41,760 bases of DNA. Source: Bacteroidales bacterium UBA3696 (GTDB lineage: Bacteria; Bacteroidota; Bacteroidia; Bacteroidales; Paludibacteraceae). The first letter of the stretch is position 1. Each line of letters opens with the position of its first letter. The stretch lies in assembly GCA_002372135.1 (NCBI GenBank), contig DFIN01000016.1, positions 1 to 41,760 on the forward strand. Direction: 5' to 3'. The notes under the pieces are model-generated. The model worked only from the letters and a program-made list of their open reading frames with translations, did not search any database and was not told the origin of the DNA. The position numbers and the translations under genes are program-made. Below are positions 1 through 8,000 of this stretch, in pieces.

Positions 1-127
1 GGTGCTCTTACATTCGCAATTCGTCAACCCCATATGGTGGTTGGGTAGTAATGCTTGCATTACATCATTGAGCGCTTTGCGCGATCATTGAGCGGCTCTG
101 CCGCGCTCATTCCATCATTACCTATAT
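1..127 (+). other. rRNA operon spacer (probably 23S-5S)
   Basis: This stretch precedes the 5S gene. I see no recognisable 23S 3' end in it. It holds a short hairpin (GTAATG 48-53 pairing with CATTAC 58-63), two copies of ATCATTGAGCG (64-74 and 84-94) and a GC-rich inverted repeat around 91-108. These suit a transcribed spacer with processing stems. The assignment rests on position only. Confidence 0.5.
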
Positions 128-241
128 TAAGGTGGTTATAGCGCTGAGGCCCCACCCCTTCCCATTCCGAACAGGGTCGTTAAGCTCAGCATCGCCGATG
201 GTACTGCACTGCGTTGTGGGAGAGTAGGTAGCCGCCACTTT
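128..241 (+). rRNA. rrf: 5S ribosomal RNA
   Basis: The universal 5S core is present: the CCCATTCCGAACAGGG segment at about 160-176, then TAAGCTCAGC and the GCCGATGGTACTGC block, ending in GGGAGAGTAGGTAGCCGCC. The ends pair: A129-T136 can form helix I with 234-241, including two G-U pairs. The length of about 114 nt fits a bacterial 5S. A terminator follows immediately, so this is the end of an rRNA operon. The exact ends are estimated from helix I. Confidence 0.93.
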
Positions 242-242
242 T

Positions 243-280
243 AGAACCCTTCATCATAACAGATGAAGGGTTCTTTGTTT
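243..280 (+). terminator. Rho-independent terminator of the rRNA operon
   Basis: A perfect 12-bp stem (AGAACCCTTCAT 243-254 pairing with ATGAAGGGTTCT 263-274) has an 8-nt loop and is followed by a T-rich tail, TTGTTT. It sits directly after the 5S gene. Confidence 0.9.
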
Positions 281-340
281 ATATATAAGGCGATATTTCT
301 TAAAATTTTCTCTCACTCTTTACGGATTTGTAAATTTGTG

Positions 341-348
341 TACTTTTG
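341..348 (+). promoter_or_regulatory. Bacteroidota -7 promoter element for the downstream structured RNA
   Basis: TACTTTTG matches the Bacteroidota -7 consensus TAnnTTTG exactly and is followed by GCACCCGATT. No good -33 TTTG lies at the usual distance; only CTTT around 318-321 is near it, so upstream recognition may be weak or UP-element-like. Transcription would start about 6-8 nt downstream. It lies after the rRNA terminator and before the structured RNA. Confidence 0.6.
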
Positions 349-349
349 C

Positions 350-719
350 ACCCGATTAGGTCGGTGTATTATTGTATACAATCTTCCTTCTCAACTTGCC
401 CTCACGCCGAAACGGGATTATGTCGTTTCGGGGAGTGGCATACAGAGCACTCAATTATATTGTTTAATGAGTTCTCTATTGACATAAAAGGCGTTTATTG
501 ACGCTGTTAGCGACTACTCTGAATCTTCGCAAAGATATGCTAATGGTCGTAGCAGGTACAATGAATGTCCTCGGGATATGCTATTTATATCCTTATGTGC
601 TCGTGTCGAGTACGTAGGGTGTGCATATTCGGCGTGAGGCATCAATTGTTTTTCTACCATTAGCGGGGATTGCGAAGCCCCAGAGTAGCGTGAAGAGCAA
701 CTGACTTCACGCTCTTTTT
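350..719 (+). ncRNA. Structured non-coding RNA candidate, about 370 nt
   Basis: No credible reading frame fills this stretch, yet it is bounded by a TAnnTTTG promoter element and an intrinsic terminator and is dense in helices. Visible stems: CCTCACGCCGAA (400-411) pairs perfectly with 628-639, enclosing the body; AGAGCACTCA (444-453) pairs with 468-477 at 9 of 10 positions; CTGTTAGCGAC (504-514) pairs with 546-555 with one bulge and encloses ATCTT/AAGAT (523-527/532-536); GGATAT/ATATCC lies at 574-579/587-592; GTGCTCG/CGAGTAC lies at 597-603/607-613. A separate hairpin, CCGAAACG/CGTTTCGG (407-414/424-431), competes with the closing stem. I see no tmRNA, RNase P or SRP RNA signature. The layout resembles what has been described for the Bacteroidales-1/6S-like RNA class, but I cannot confirm family membership by eye. 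Confidence 0.65.
687..719 (+). terminator. Rho-independent terminator of the structured RNA
   Basis: AGCGTGAAG (687-695) pairs perfectly with CTTCACGCT (705-713) across a 9-nt loop, followed by CTTTTT. It marks the 3' end of the candidate RNA. The following 150 nt up to the first lipoprotein gene show no feature I can support; I found no clear TAnnTTTG promoter there. Confidence 0.85.
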
Positions 720-870
720 GTATATGGGTGTTGAATATTCATAGGTATGTTAAATCAAATCCCTTAATGTATTAGGAAAATGACGTTTAAGCCATGAAAA
801 GCATATTGTTTATCTCTGATGAAAACCTTATTCGTAAACTTTTAATAATCTATAATAAAATTTTATCCAC

Positions 871-1725
871 ATGAAAAAACATTTTCTATTTGTTTTATTT
901 TATGCAGTGGCAGTATTGTTCATAACTGCTTGCGAGTGTTCCCAAGAAACAAATTACATTACTAACTCTAACGCTATTTTTATTGCTGCAGAGTATGTAG
1001 ATGTTGTTCCTGAAAATCTTTATTTACCTATTGGTGCTCGTGAGAGAAAGGAGATATTTTTAGCAGGTTCGGACACCATTATGCAATTTACCTACACTGA
1101 GCGCCATAGTGATCAGCAGCCCTTCAAGTTTGTTGTGAAAACCTATCCAATGTACTCTTTACTTGAGATAGCGGGGGGCTTGCAGTTAAATGCTGGTGAT
1201 AGTACGATTACTTTATGGAAAGCAGATAGTTTTTTTGATGGTGACACTATAATGCGTGCATTACCGATAGGGAAATATGTTATTTCTCAAGTTATTGATA
1301 TTACAGAAAAATCGAATAAACCAGCTTCTAAAATAAATCATATATCAGTTAGCAGTAGAGAAGCTTTGAGATACGACTGGGAAGTGAATTTACAAAACGA
1401 ATATATGAACTTTAATGCTGACTCGGCAATCATTCGTTTTGATATACAAAATCATGCTAATGATTCAAGCATTTTAATTGACTCTGTGATCGTAAAAGGC
1501 ACGGATAATCCTTACCTCGCATCTTCTACGTCATTGCCTTCTAACATGGAATCCCATATTTTCCTTAATGAAGATAGAAATTTTAACTATGTAGTTGAAG
1601 CATTTTATAAAGGTCAATCATGCAATAGTTGCTCCTACACTTTTACCGTTCACAAAAGTGAACTCCTTTTTGATGGTGTAAGGCAACAACATATTATCGG
1701 TATTTTTAACGGATTCAGAGAATAA
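871..1725 (+). CDS. Secreted lipoprotein of unknown function, paralogue of the gene at 4176
   Basis: The 284-residue product starts with a lipoprotein signal (hydrophobic core, then LFITAC with the lipidated Cys at 21), so it should be anchored in the inner or outer membrane. The rest is predicted to be beta-rich and matches no family I recognise. It shares clear homology with the 283-residue lipoprotein at 4176-5027 along its whole length: the TYTER, ITEKSNKP, FNADSAII, LIDSV.VKG.DNPY, LNEDR, SYTF.VHKSE and terminal GFRE blocks are common to both. Two extra cysteine pairs (QSCNSC near 251-254) recur in the paralogue as QPCDTC. It is the first gene of a tight + strand cluster leading to a giant T9SS protein. 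Function is inferred only from that context: surface or periplasmic accessory. Confidence 0.85.
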   Translation: MKKHFLFVLFYAVAVLFITACECSQETNYITNSNAIFIAAEYVDVVPENLYLPIGARERKEIFLAGSDTIMQFTYTERHSDQQPFKFVVKTYPMYSLLEIAGGLQLNAGDSTITLWKADSFFDGDTIMRALPIGKYVISQVIDITEKSNKPASKINHISVSSREALRYDWEVNLQNEYMNFNADSAIIRFDIQNHANDSSILIDSVIVKGTDNPYLASSTSLPSNMESHIFLNEDRNFNYVVEAFYKGQSCNSCSYTFTVHKSELLFDGVRQQHIIGIFNGFRE

Positions 1726-1739
1726 TCAATACCAAAATT

Positions 1740-2927
1740 ATGAAGACAAAATATTTTTTTTTATTGCTTTCTGCCTTTCTGATGGCTGTTTCATGTGAGA
1801 AATCTGAAAAATTGAGTGCTCCTGTGGGCTTGCAGGGGCAACAAATGGGGAGTACTATTGTTTTAGCATGGAACAAAGTGGAAAATGCCGCAGGGTATGA
1901 AATTTGGCGAAATGGAACATTTCTAATTTACTGGTACGCCACAAACTTCACCGATGATAGCCCCGACAACGGATATAACTCCTATGAAATTTCTGCATTT
2001 AATGAAAAAGTTAGTTCACCATCCTCGCAAATCAATGTATTCTTTGACAGCAATTTGTCAGGAGGTGGCGGAAGCAATGATAACGGCGGTGACGGCGGTT
2101 CTACACCAGGCGGAGAAGCAGAACAAAGTCTTCCCATAACAAAAAGTAATCTCATCGGATACTGGCACGGAAAAACTGAAGCCTATTCCGGATCAAGTAC
2201 TTATGATTATAGTGATATCTATATTAATATATCAAATGACGGTGTGTGGGAAAGGATAGATGTAGAATCGAAGAATAAATGTGCTGTTACTTACGGAACA
2301 TGGTATCTAAGCGGAACGACCATATATGTTACAATAGTAGGTGAGAATGATTTTGAAAACGGACAGTGTCTAGTACAATATACGGGCTCATCTTATACAG
2401 ACTTATATGGAGTGGAGTTACTGACAAGTAAATCTTTAGTTTACAAGACAGGTCAATATCCGAATCTGATAACTTACTCGTATGAAAAAGTATCTTCTAT
2501 TCCTGCTTCCTATATACACAATAATGACTTGAATAACGGAAGCAACCCCGACAATGGAGGTTCAAATGAGAGCAATCTAACGGTTAACAAAACAAATTTA
2601 ACCGGTATATGGACATGTAATTTCAACGGCGATATCTATTATTGGGTGCTGCAATCCAATGGCACCGCTTATAGTATAGCAGACGAATCATCGTATATGT
2701 CCCGTGGCAGTTATCATAAGTTTGTAGGAAAGTGGTCTGTAAGCGGATCTTCGTTTATTTTCAACTCCACAAGACACAATTATTATGATGCAGGTATCTT
2801 GGATTATTCCGAGTCCGAAAATGAAACGGAAATAGTCTATGTTAGCAGCCTCAGTTCTACGAGGTTTATAGACGGGGACGGTAATACTTGGACGAAGACG
2901 ACCTTACCCGCCTATATTAGTTTATAA
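1740..2927 (+). CDS. Multidomain lipoprotein: Fn3-like domain plus two lipocalin-like repeats
   Basis: The 395-residue product has a lipoprotein signal (AFLMAVSC, Cys at 19). Residues 27-101 look like a fibronectin type III domain: APVGL at the start, WNKVENAAGYEIWRNG in the middle, and YEISAFNE near the end. A Gly/Ser/Asp/Asn linker follows (about 105-130). Two similar segments come next, about 135-255 and 285-390, each opening with a K.NL.G.W motif (NLIGYWHGKTE, NLTGIWTCNF) and containing W.L/VSG; they resemble small lipocalin/DUF5004-type barrels found in Bacteroidota lipoproteins. A second Asn/Gly-rich linker separates them. It starts 14 bp after the previous gene. A surface-exposed, possibly ligand-binding role is inference from the architecture. 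Confidence 0.82.
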   Translation: MKTKYFFLLLSAFLMAVSCEKSEKLSAPVGLQGQQMGSTIVLAWNKVENAAGYEIWRNGTFLIYWYATNFTDDSPDNGYNSYEISAFNEKVSSPSSQINVFFDSNLSGGGGSNDNGGDGGSTPGGEAEQSLPITKSNLIGYWHGKTEAYSGSSTYDYSDIYINISNDGVWERIDVESKNKCAVTYGTWYLSGTTIYVTIVGENDFENGQCLVQYTGSSYTDLYGVELLTSKSLVYKTGQYPNLITYSYEKVSSIPASYIHNNDLNNGSNPDNGGSNESNLTVNKTNLTGIWTCNFNGDIYYWVLQSNGTAYSIADESSYMSRGSYHKFVGKWSVSGSSFIFNSTRHNYYDAGILDYSESENETEIVYVSSLSSTRFIDGDGNTWTKTTLPAYISL

Positions 2928-2979
2928 TTACTCAATGAATGATTGTCCTCACAGCGTATATCTGCAAACTATTATCTTT

Positions 2980-3594
2980 ATGAAGAGATTAATTTTATGC
3001 CTGATTATCATCACGTCTTTGCCTCTAAGTGCATTTGCACAGTGGGGCGAAGAGTGGATTTATTGCCCGCTTTCTATACAAGTAAGTTATCAATACTCTT
3101 TCCAACCTAAAGGGGCAGGTGAAATATATCCCATTGGATTTGAAGCAAAAGTAACTAGAGCATCTAATGGATGGATTGGAGTCTCTACGGGCGGTGTTGC
3201 AGGCGGAAATTGGAAAAACAAAGTACTTTCCTATGATGAAATATCAAAATCAGACTCAAAGATGTATCATTATAATCTAATTTCCAATTATTATGTGATG
3301 CCATCTATCGGATTGGAAACCGGTCCACTGTCTCTACAAATTGCTCTTGGCGTAGTAGGCGTTCAGTTTTCCAAAGTAGGTCAAGCGGAAATGAGAGATT
3401 TCATCTATTATATACCTGTTGATTATCACAATACGGTTTATTTTATAATGGAGCCTTCTGTAAGTTTGAATATTCCTATATATGCCGGTTTCAAACTGCC
3501 GATCAAAGTCGGTTACCAAATCATCCCTTCTGCAAAGAAACTTAACAATTGGGTGATAGGAGCCGGTATACTTTTTCCACTTGAATTTGATTAA
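2980..3594 (+). CDS. Small secreted, probably outer-membrane beta-barrel-like protein
   Basis: I place the start at ATG 2980 rather than the in-frame ATG at 2935, because from 2980 the product opens with a classical signal peptide (MKRLILCLIIITSLPLSAFA, cleavage before QWGEE). The mature protein of about 184 residues shows alternating hydrophobic/polar strands, many aromatic residues and an ending typical of barrels (ILFPLEF, terminal aromatic). There is no named family I can assign. It lies 11 bp upstream of the next lipoprotein gene. A partner role for the secreted giant protein downstream is possible but unproven. Confidence 0.75.
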   Translation: MKRLILCLIIITSLPLSAFAQWGEEWIYCPLSIQVSYQYSFQPKGAGEIYPIGFEAKVTRASNGWIGVSTGGVAGGNWKNKVLSYDEISKSDSKMYHYNLISNYYVMPSIGLETGPLSLQIALGVVGVQFSKVGQAEMRDFIYYIPVDYHNTVYFIMEPSVSLNIPIYAGFKLPIKVGYQIIPSAKKLNNWVIGAGILFPLEFD

Positions 3595-3605
3595 TTCTAT
3601 TCGCT

Positions 3606-4115
3606 ATGAAAAATATTAGATTCATCATTTCATTTTTTATAATGGTTTTGTTCGTTGCGTGTGATAACGTAATCGTTTTTGGACCGGCCGAAAGGCATAT
3701 TTACGATAGGATGGGTTATTATAGTATTCTTAACTATCGCTATCTGCGTTACACAGGGGATTCTGCAGTTTTGCAGATGTCAGTGCAAGAAATTGAGGGT
3801 TCAAAACGGCATTACAACAAGTCAAGTATATACGTTGGAAATGATTCCATTGCATGTGTCGATGAGTTACCGTTCGATATTGAAATCCCCATTCCGATTG
3901 TGAATGATTCTGTGTTTAAAATTACGCATGTATGTTGGGTCGATTCTGTCAATTCATTTCGCGATACATTGATACATACTGCCTATGTACATAAGAGTGA
4001 GATCGTGAATCCCGTGCCGGATACAGTTTCAATAGTAAGAGACAGATTGGATACGGTTATTGTTGAAACATACTATACCAAACCCGATAATGTATGGTGG
4101 AGAATACTCTTGTAA
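3606..4115 (+). CDS. Short lipoprotein of unknown function
   Basis: The 169-residue product has a lipoprotein signal (MVLFVAC, Cys at 19). It shares the string TAYVHKSEI with the two longer lipoproteins that flank it (VHKSEL and VHKSEI) and, like them, is rich in short D-S/D-T strands. This suggests a shortened, diverged member of the same local family, though the similarity outside this segment is too weak for me to be sure. It sits 11 bp after the barrel-like gene and 60 bp before the larger lipoprotein gene. Confidence 0.78.
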   Translation: MKNIRFIISFFIMVLFVACDNVIVFGPAERHIYDRMGYYSILNYRYLRYTGDSAVLQMSVQEIEGSKRHYNKSSIYVGNDSIACVDELPFDIEIPIPIVNDSVFKITHVCWVDSVNSFRDTLIHTAYVHKSEIVNPVPDTVSIVRDRLDTVIVETYYTKPDNVWWRILL

Positions 4116-4175
4116 GGCGTATCTATATGAAAAGTGAATTAGGTGCTAAAACTGTCATATAAACCGAAATAACAT

Positions 4176-5027
4176 ATGAAAAGCAATTATCTTAATGTTT
4201 TACTGATGGTTGTGGTAGCCGCTCTTCTTACAGCTTGTGAATGGGGGATAACGTATGATTATACTTCATGTGAACATGTATATGTGGGTATGACCCCCAT
4301 ATTTGTGGTAAATGAAAGTAACTACTATCCTATCAAGAAAAAAGAGTGTCAATATATTTATACAACCGATACAGATACGATACTCGTCTTTACTTATACA
4401 GAACGAATAGGTGAGCAACAACAATTTGTGTTTTGTGCGAAAAAATATCCATCTTATGCTATATTTGATATAGAAGGCTCTGTTTCATTGGATACTGATG
4501 ACGGTCTTATTGCACTCTGGAATTCCGATTCAAAGAATGAGAGCGATACCACAAAAGTTCATTTACGTGAGGGTAAATATGCATTTGTAAATACTCTATC
4601 TATTACCGAAAAATCAAACAAGCCAACAACTAATATCTATACCGAGTTGATAAGTAGTAAAGAATCTTTGAAATACAATTGGATAGTAAACTTCAATAAT
4701 GAGGAGATGCACTTTAATGCCGACTCTGCCATAATAAGTTTTGATGTTGAAAATATGGTTTCGGACTCCTATATCTTGATAGACTCTGTGGTTGTCAAAG
4801 GGATTGACAATCCTTACTATGCCTATTCTAATTCCTTACCTTCAACTCTTGAGACTCATGTCTTCCTAAACGAGGATAGAAGATTTGCTTATAAGATAGA
4901 AGCGTATTACAAAAAGCAGCCCTGCGATACTTGTTCATATTCTTTTTATGTGCACAAGAGTGAAATTATCTATGAAGAGAGTCAGCAGAATAATATTTCA
5001 GGCACTTTGTATGGTTTTAGAGAGTGA
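4176..5027 (+). CDS. Secreted lipoprotein, paralogue of the gene at 871
   Basis: The 283-residue lipoprotein (AALLTAC, Cys at 21) is homologous from end to end to the 284-residue product at 871-1725. Shared blocks include FTYTER, ITEKSNKP, FNADSAIISFD, LIDSVVVKG, LNEDRRF and a terminal GFRE. A CDTC motif occupies the place of CNSC in the paralogue. The N-terminal third differs more, so the two have diverged substantially since duplication. It ends 9 bp before the giant T9SS protein gene and probably shares its transcript. No function is known to me; an accessory role in display of the giant protein is inference. Confidence 0.85.
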   Translation: MKSNYLNVLLMVVVAALLTACEWGITYDYTSCEHVYVGMTPIFVVNESNYYPIKKKECQYIYTTDTDTILVFTYTERIGEQQQFVFCAKKYPSYAIFDIEGSVSLDTDDGLIALWNSDSKNESDTTKVHLREGKYAFVNTLSITEKSNKPTTNIYTELISSKESLKYNWIVNFNNEEMHFNADSAIISFDVENMVSDSYILIDSVVVKGIDNPYYAYSNSLPSTLETHVFLNEDRRFAYKIEAYYKKQPCDTCSYSFYVHKSEIIYEESQQNNISGTLYGFRE

Positions 5028-5036
5028 TAGCATCTT

Positions 5037-8000
5037 ATGAAAATCAATCAGTCTTGTATAGTACTTTTGTGCTCATTGTTTTGCAACATAGCTTTTCTAC
5101 ATGCGCAAACGTTTGACACGATTCGCAATATGCGGGCATTCTCGCCTGAAGAGGCAGAGGCATATTCTAATGTTGGATTAGCGTGTCCGGAGATTGAGTT
5201 ACCTTCTGTTACGGGTAATAAAGCCAATTTCCGTTATATTGATGCAGGCTGCGAAGCGTCCTTGACCATTCGCCCTACATTCGGTGTTTCCGGAGGTAAA
5301 ATTACCGGTTATACCGTACATTCTATCCCGTATGCACCTCCTTTCCCCTTCAATCGCGGAGAAAGAATCTTTATTGACCAAGACGATGTGTGGGGCAACT
5401 TGATTTCGTTGCCGTTCAAATTTGTCTTTTGGGAAAATACATATAGTAGTGCTGTGGTGGGGGCTAATGGGTTGATTTCATTCAACACATCCGTAAGCAA
5501 CACCTTAAGCGGTTATAGTCTATTAGGTAAGGGGAATATTCCCGATTACTTCTTTTTGGGTACAGGCGGCTTAAATTGGGGCAATGCTATCTATGGCGTT
5601 TTTGAGGATATTAACCCCCGTGAGATTGTCAAACAACACACGGGTGGTAGTATAAGACAAGGTGTTTTAGGTGAGTATCCTTGTCGTACACTCACTGTAT
5701 CATGGTACAAGGTACCTAACTTTGGATGTCCGTTCCATAGTAGGAATTGGGATACGTATCAGATAGTCCTTTATGAAGGAACCAATGTAATTGATGTCTA
5801 TGTCGCTCAAAAGTCGTATTGTACGTGGAATGGGAATAAAGGAATTATAGGCATACAGAATAAGGATTGCTCACGGGCAGTAGCTGCCCCGGGAAGAAAC
5901 ACCAATGACTCATGGACAGCGCAAAATGAAGCATGGCGATTTACTCCAATCAGTTCACCGCAATATACCATCACCTACTATGCAGGCAAGGGTATCAATG
6001 GAAAGAAATTAGGTACAGGAGATCAGATTACGATAAATCCGAACGAAGTAGAGTATTTAACTGCACGATTACAGTTTACCGCTGCTAATGGTGAGCAATT
6101 TGACCTGCGCGACACAGCACTCATTCTTCATACGGAAGTCGCTATAGAGACAACTAATAAGCAGACTTGCGATGGCAGCAGTTTCCAATGGAGAGGTCAT
6201 ACTTATACGCAATCAGGAACATATACCGACTATATAGGAGATAATAACGGCTGTTATGACAAAGTGTATCAACTAAATCTCAGTATAGGAGAGAATAAGA
6301 CATACGAAGAAAATCGAACAATATGTGAAGGAGAGACATATACTTGGCACGGTAAAAAATATAGCCAAACCGGTACCTATTACGATAGGAAGAAGTCCGT
6401 AGCCGGGTGTGATAGTATTCATGTGCTGCACTTGCAAGTGTTACGTGGATATCATATTAAAACAGAAGCCACTATATGCGAAGGAGATGTATATAATTGG
6501 CGCGAAAAAAGTTATACAAAAGCCAATGTGTATAAAGAAGCATATAAGACCATTGACGGATGCGATAGTATATTTGAGTTGACATTGACTGTCCAAAAAC
6601 CTTTTCTACAAGAAACAGAAGCCTATCTCTGCGATGGAAATAGTTATCGTTGGCGAGGAAAAACCTATTCGGAGGTCGGGGTGTATGACGATTCCTTAAA
6701 AACTATTTATGGTTGTGATAGTATCTACCGATTACATTTGGAACGAGCACAAAATTATCATTTTTATGATACGTTGACAATTTGCGATGGCGACACCCTC
6801 TTATGGCATGGGCAGAAACTATTTAGAAAAGGTAACTACACGGCTCACTACACAACATCTAAAGGTTGCGATAGTATTTATTATGTGCATTTTAACCTTT
6901 ATAAAAAATATCTGTTCATTTCCGAGGGTACTATAACTACCGGAGGCACTTATTCATGGCGTGGTAAAACATATACTGCCCCAGGACAGTACTACGACTC
7001 TTTGAAAACGCAAAATGGATGTGATAGCGTGTTTCAACTAAATCTTGCTTTCGCTCGTGCCTATTTTTACCCGCGAACGGAATATCGGTGTTTCAATGAT
7101 GCCTATACATGGCGGGAAAAAACTTATACGAAAAGTGGTATTTATCAGGATTCTTATGTGTCAAGATTCGGAACGGATAGCGTGTATCAACTTACCCTGT
7201 TCTTTGCAGAAGAACCATTCCATATATATGATACTATCTATCGCTGTGAGGGAGAAACGTTCAATTACAACGGTACAACCATCCGAAGTAGTCAAAAACT
7301 CTATGAAACCATTAAGACAACACAAGATCTGACTTGGACATGCGATAGTATCATCCGTGAAATCAATGTCATCTTTGGCAAACCATTTTACAGAAAAGAA
7401 ACGAAACGGATATGTGCGGGCGAAAGTTATCATTGGCACGGATTTGACTATACGCAAGCGGGCACTTACTACGATGAATACAAAACTCGCGAAGGATGTG
7501 ATAGTATATACGAACTAACCTTGATAATTGATGATAAATTTTATAAAGAAGAGTACAAAACAATCTGCGAAGGGACTCATTTACAATGGCATAAAAGGAC
7601 TTTGACGGATGCCGGAATTTACTACGATAGTGCTTATACGGTACATGGTTGTGATAGCGTGTATAAACTTGTTTTAACCGTTGAAAAACCAATTACAATT
7701 GAAGAAAATGCTATCGTGTGCGAGAATGAGATTTATGACTGGCACGGACAATTCTGCATGGAAAAGAAGGATTATTTTGATACCATTCGAACTATAAATG
7801 GTTGCGATAGCTTAAGATATATTTTACATCTGGATAATTATCCATCTTACTCGTTTTATGAGGACGCAACGATATGTGAGGGAGAGTATTACGAATGGAG
7901 AGGAAGAAAACTAACCAAAACGGATACATATTATGATCGCTATAAAACTCAAAATGGGTGTGATAGTATTTATGTGCTCAATTTGACAGTTCATCCTACA

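Noticed and set aside
1..127. 3' end of 23S rRNA
   Set aside because: I could not recognise any conserved 23S 3' sequence; only spacer-like repeats.
263..487. 74-residue ORF after the 5S gene
   Set aside because: It starts within the rRNA terminator stem and crosses the promoter and helices of the structured RNA; no protein-like features.
350..719. tmRNA or RNase P RNA for the structured RNA
   Set aside because: Length fits, but there is no tRNA-like TTCGA arm/acceptor pairing or tag frame, and no GAGGAAAGTC-type P4 core.
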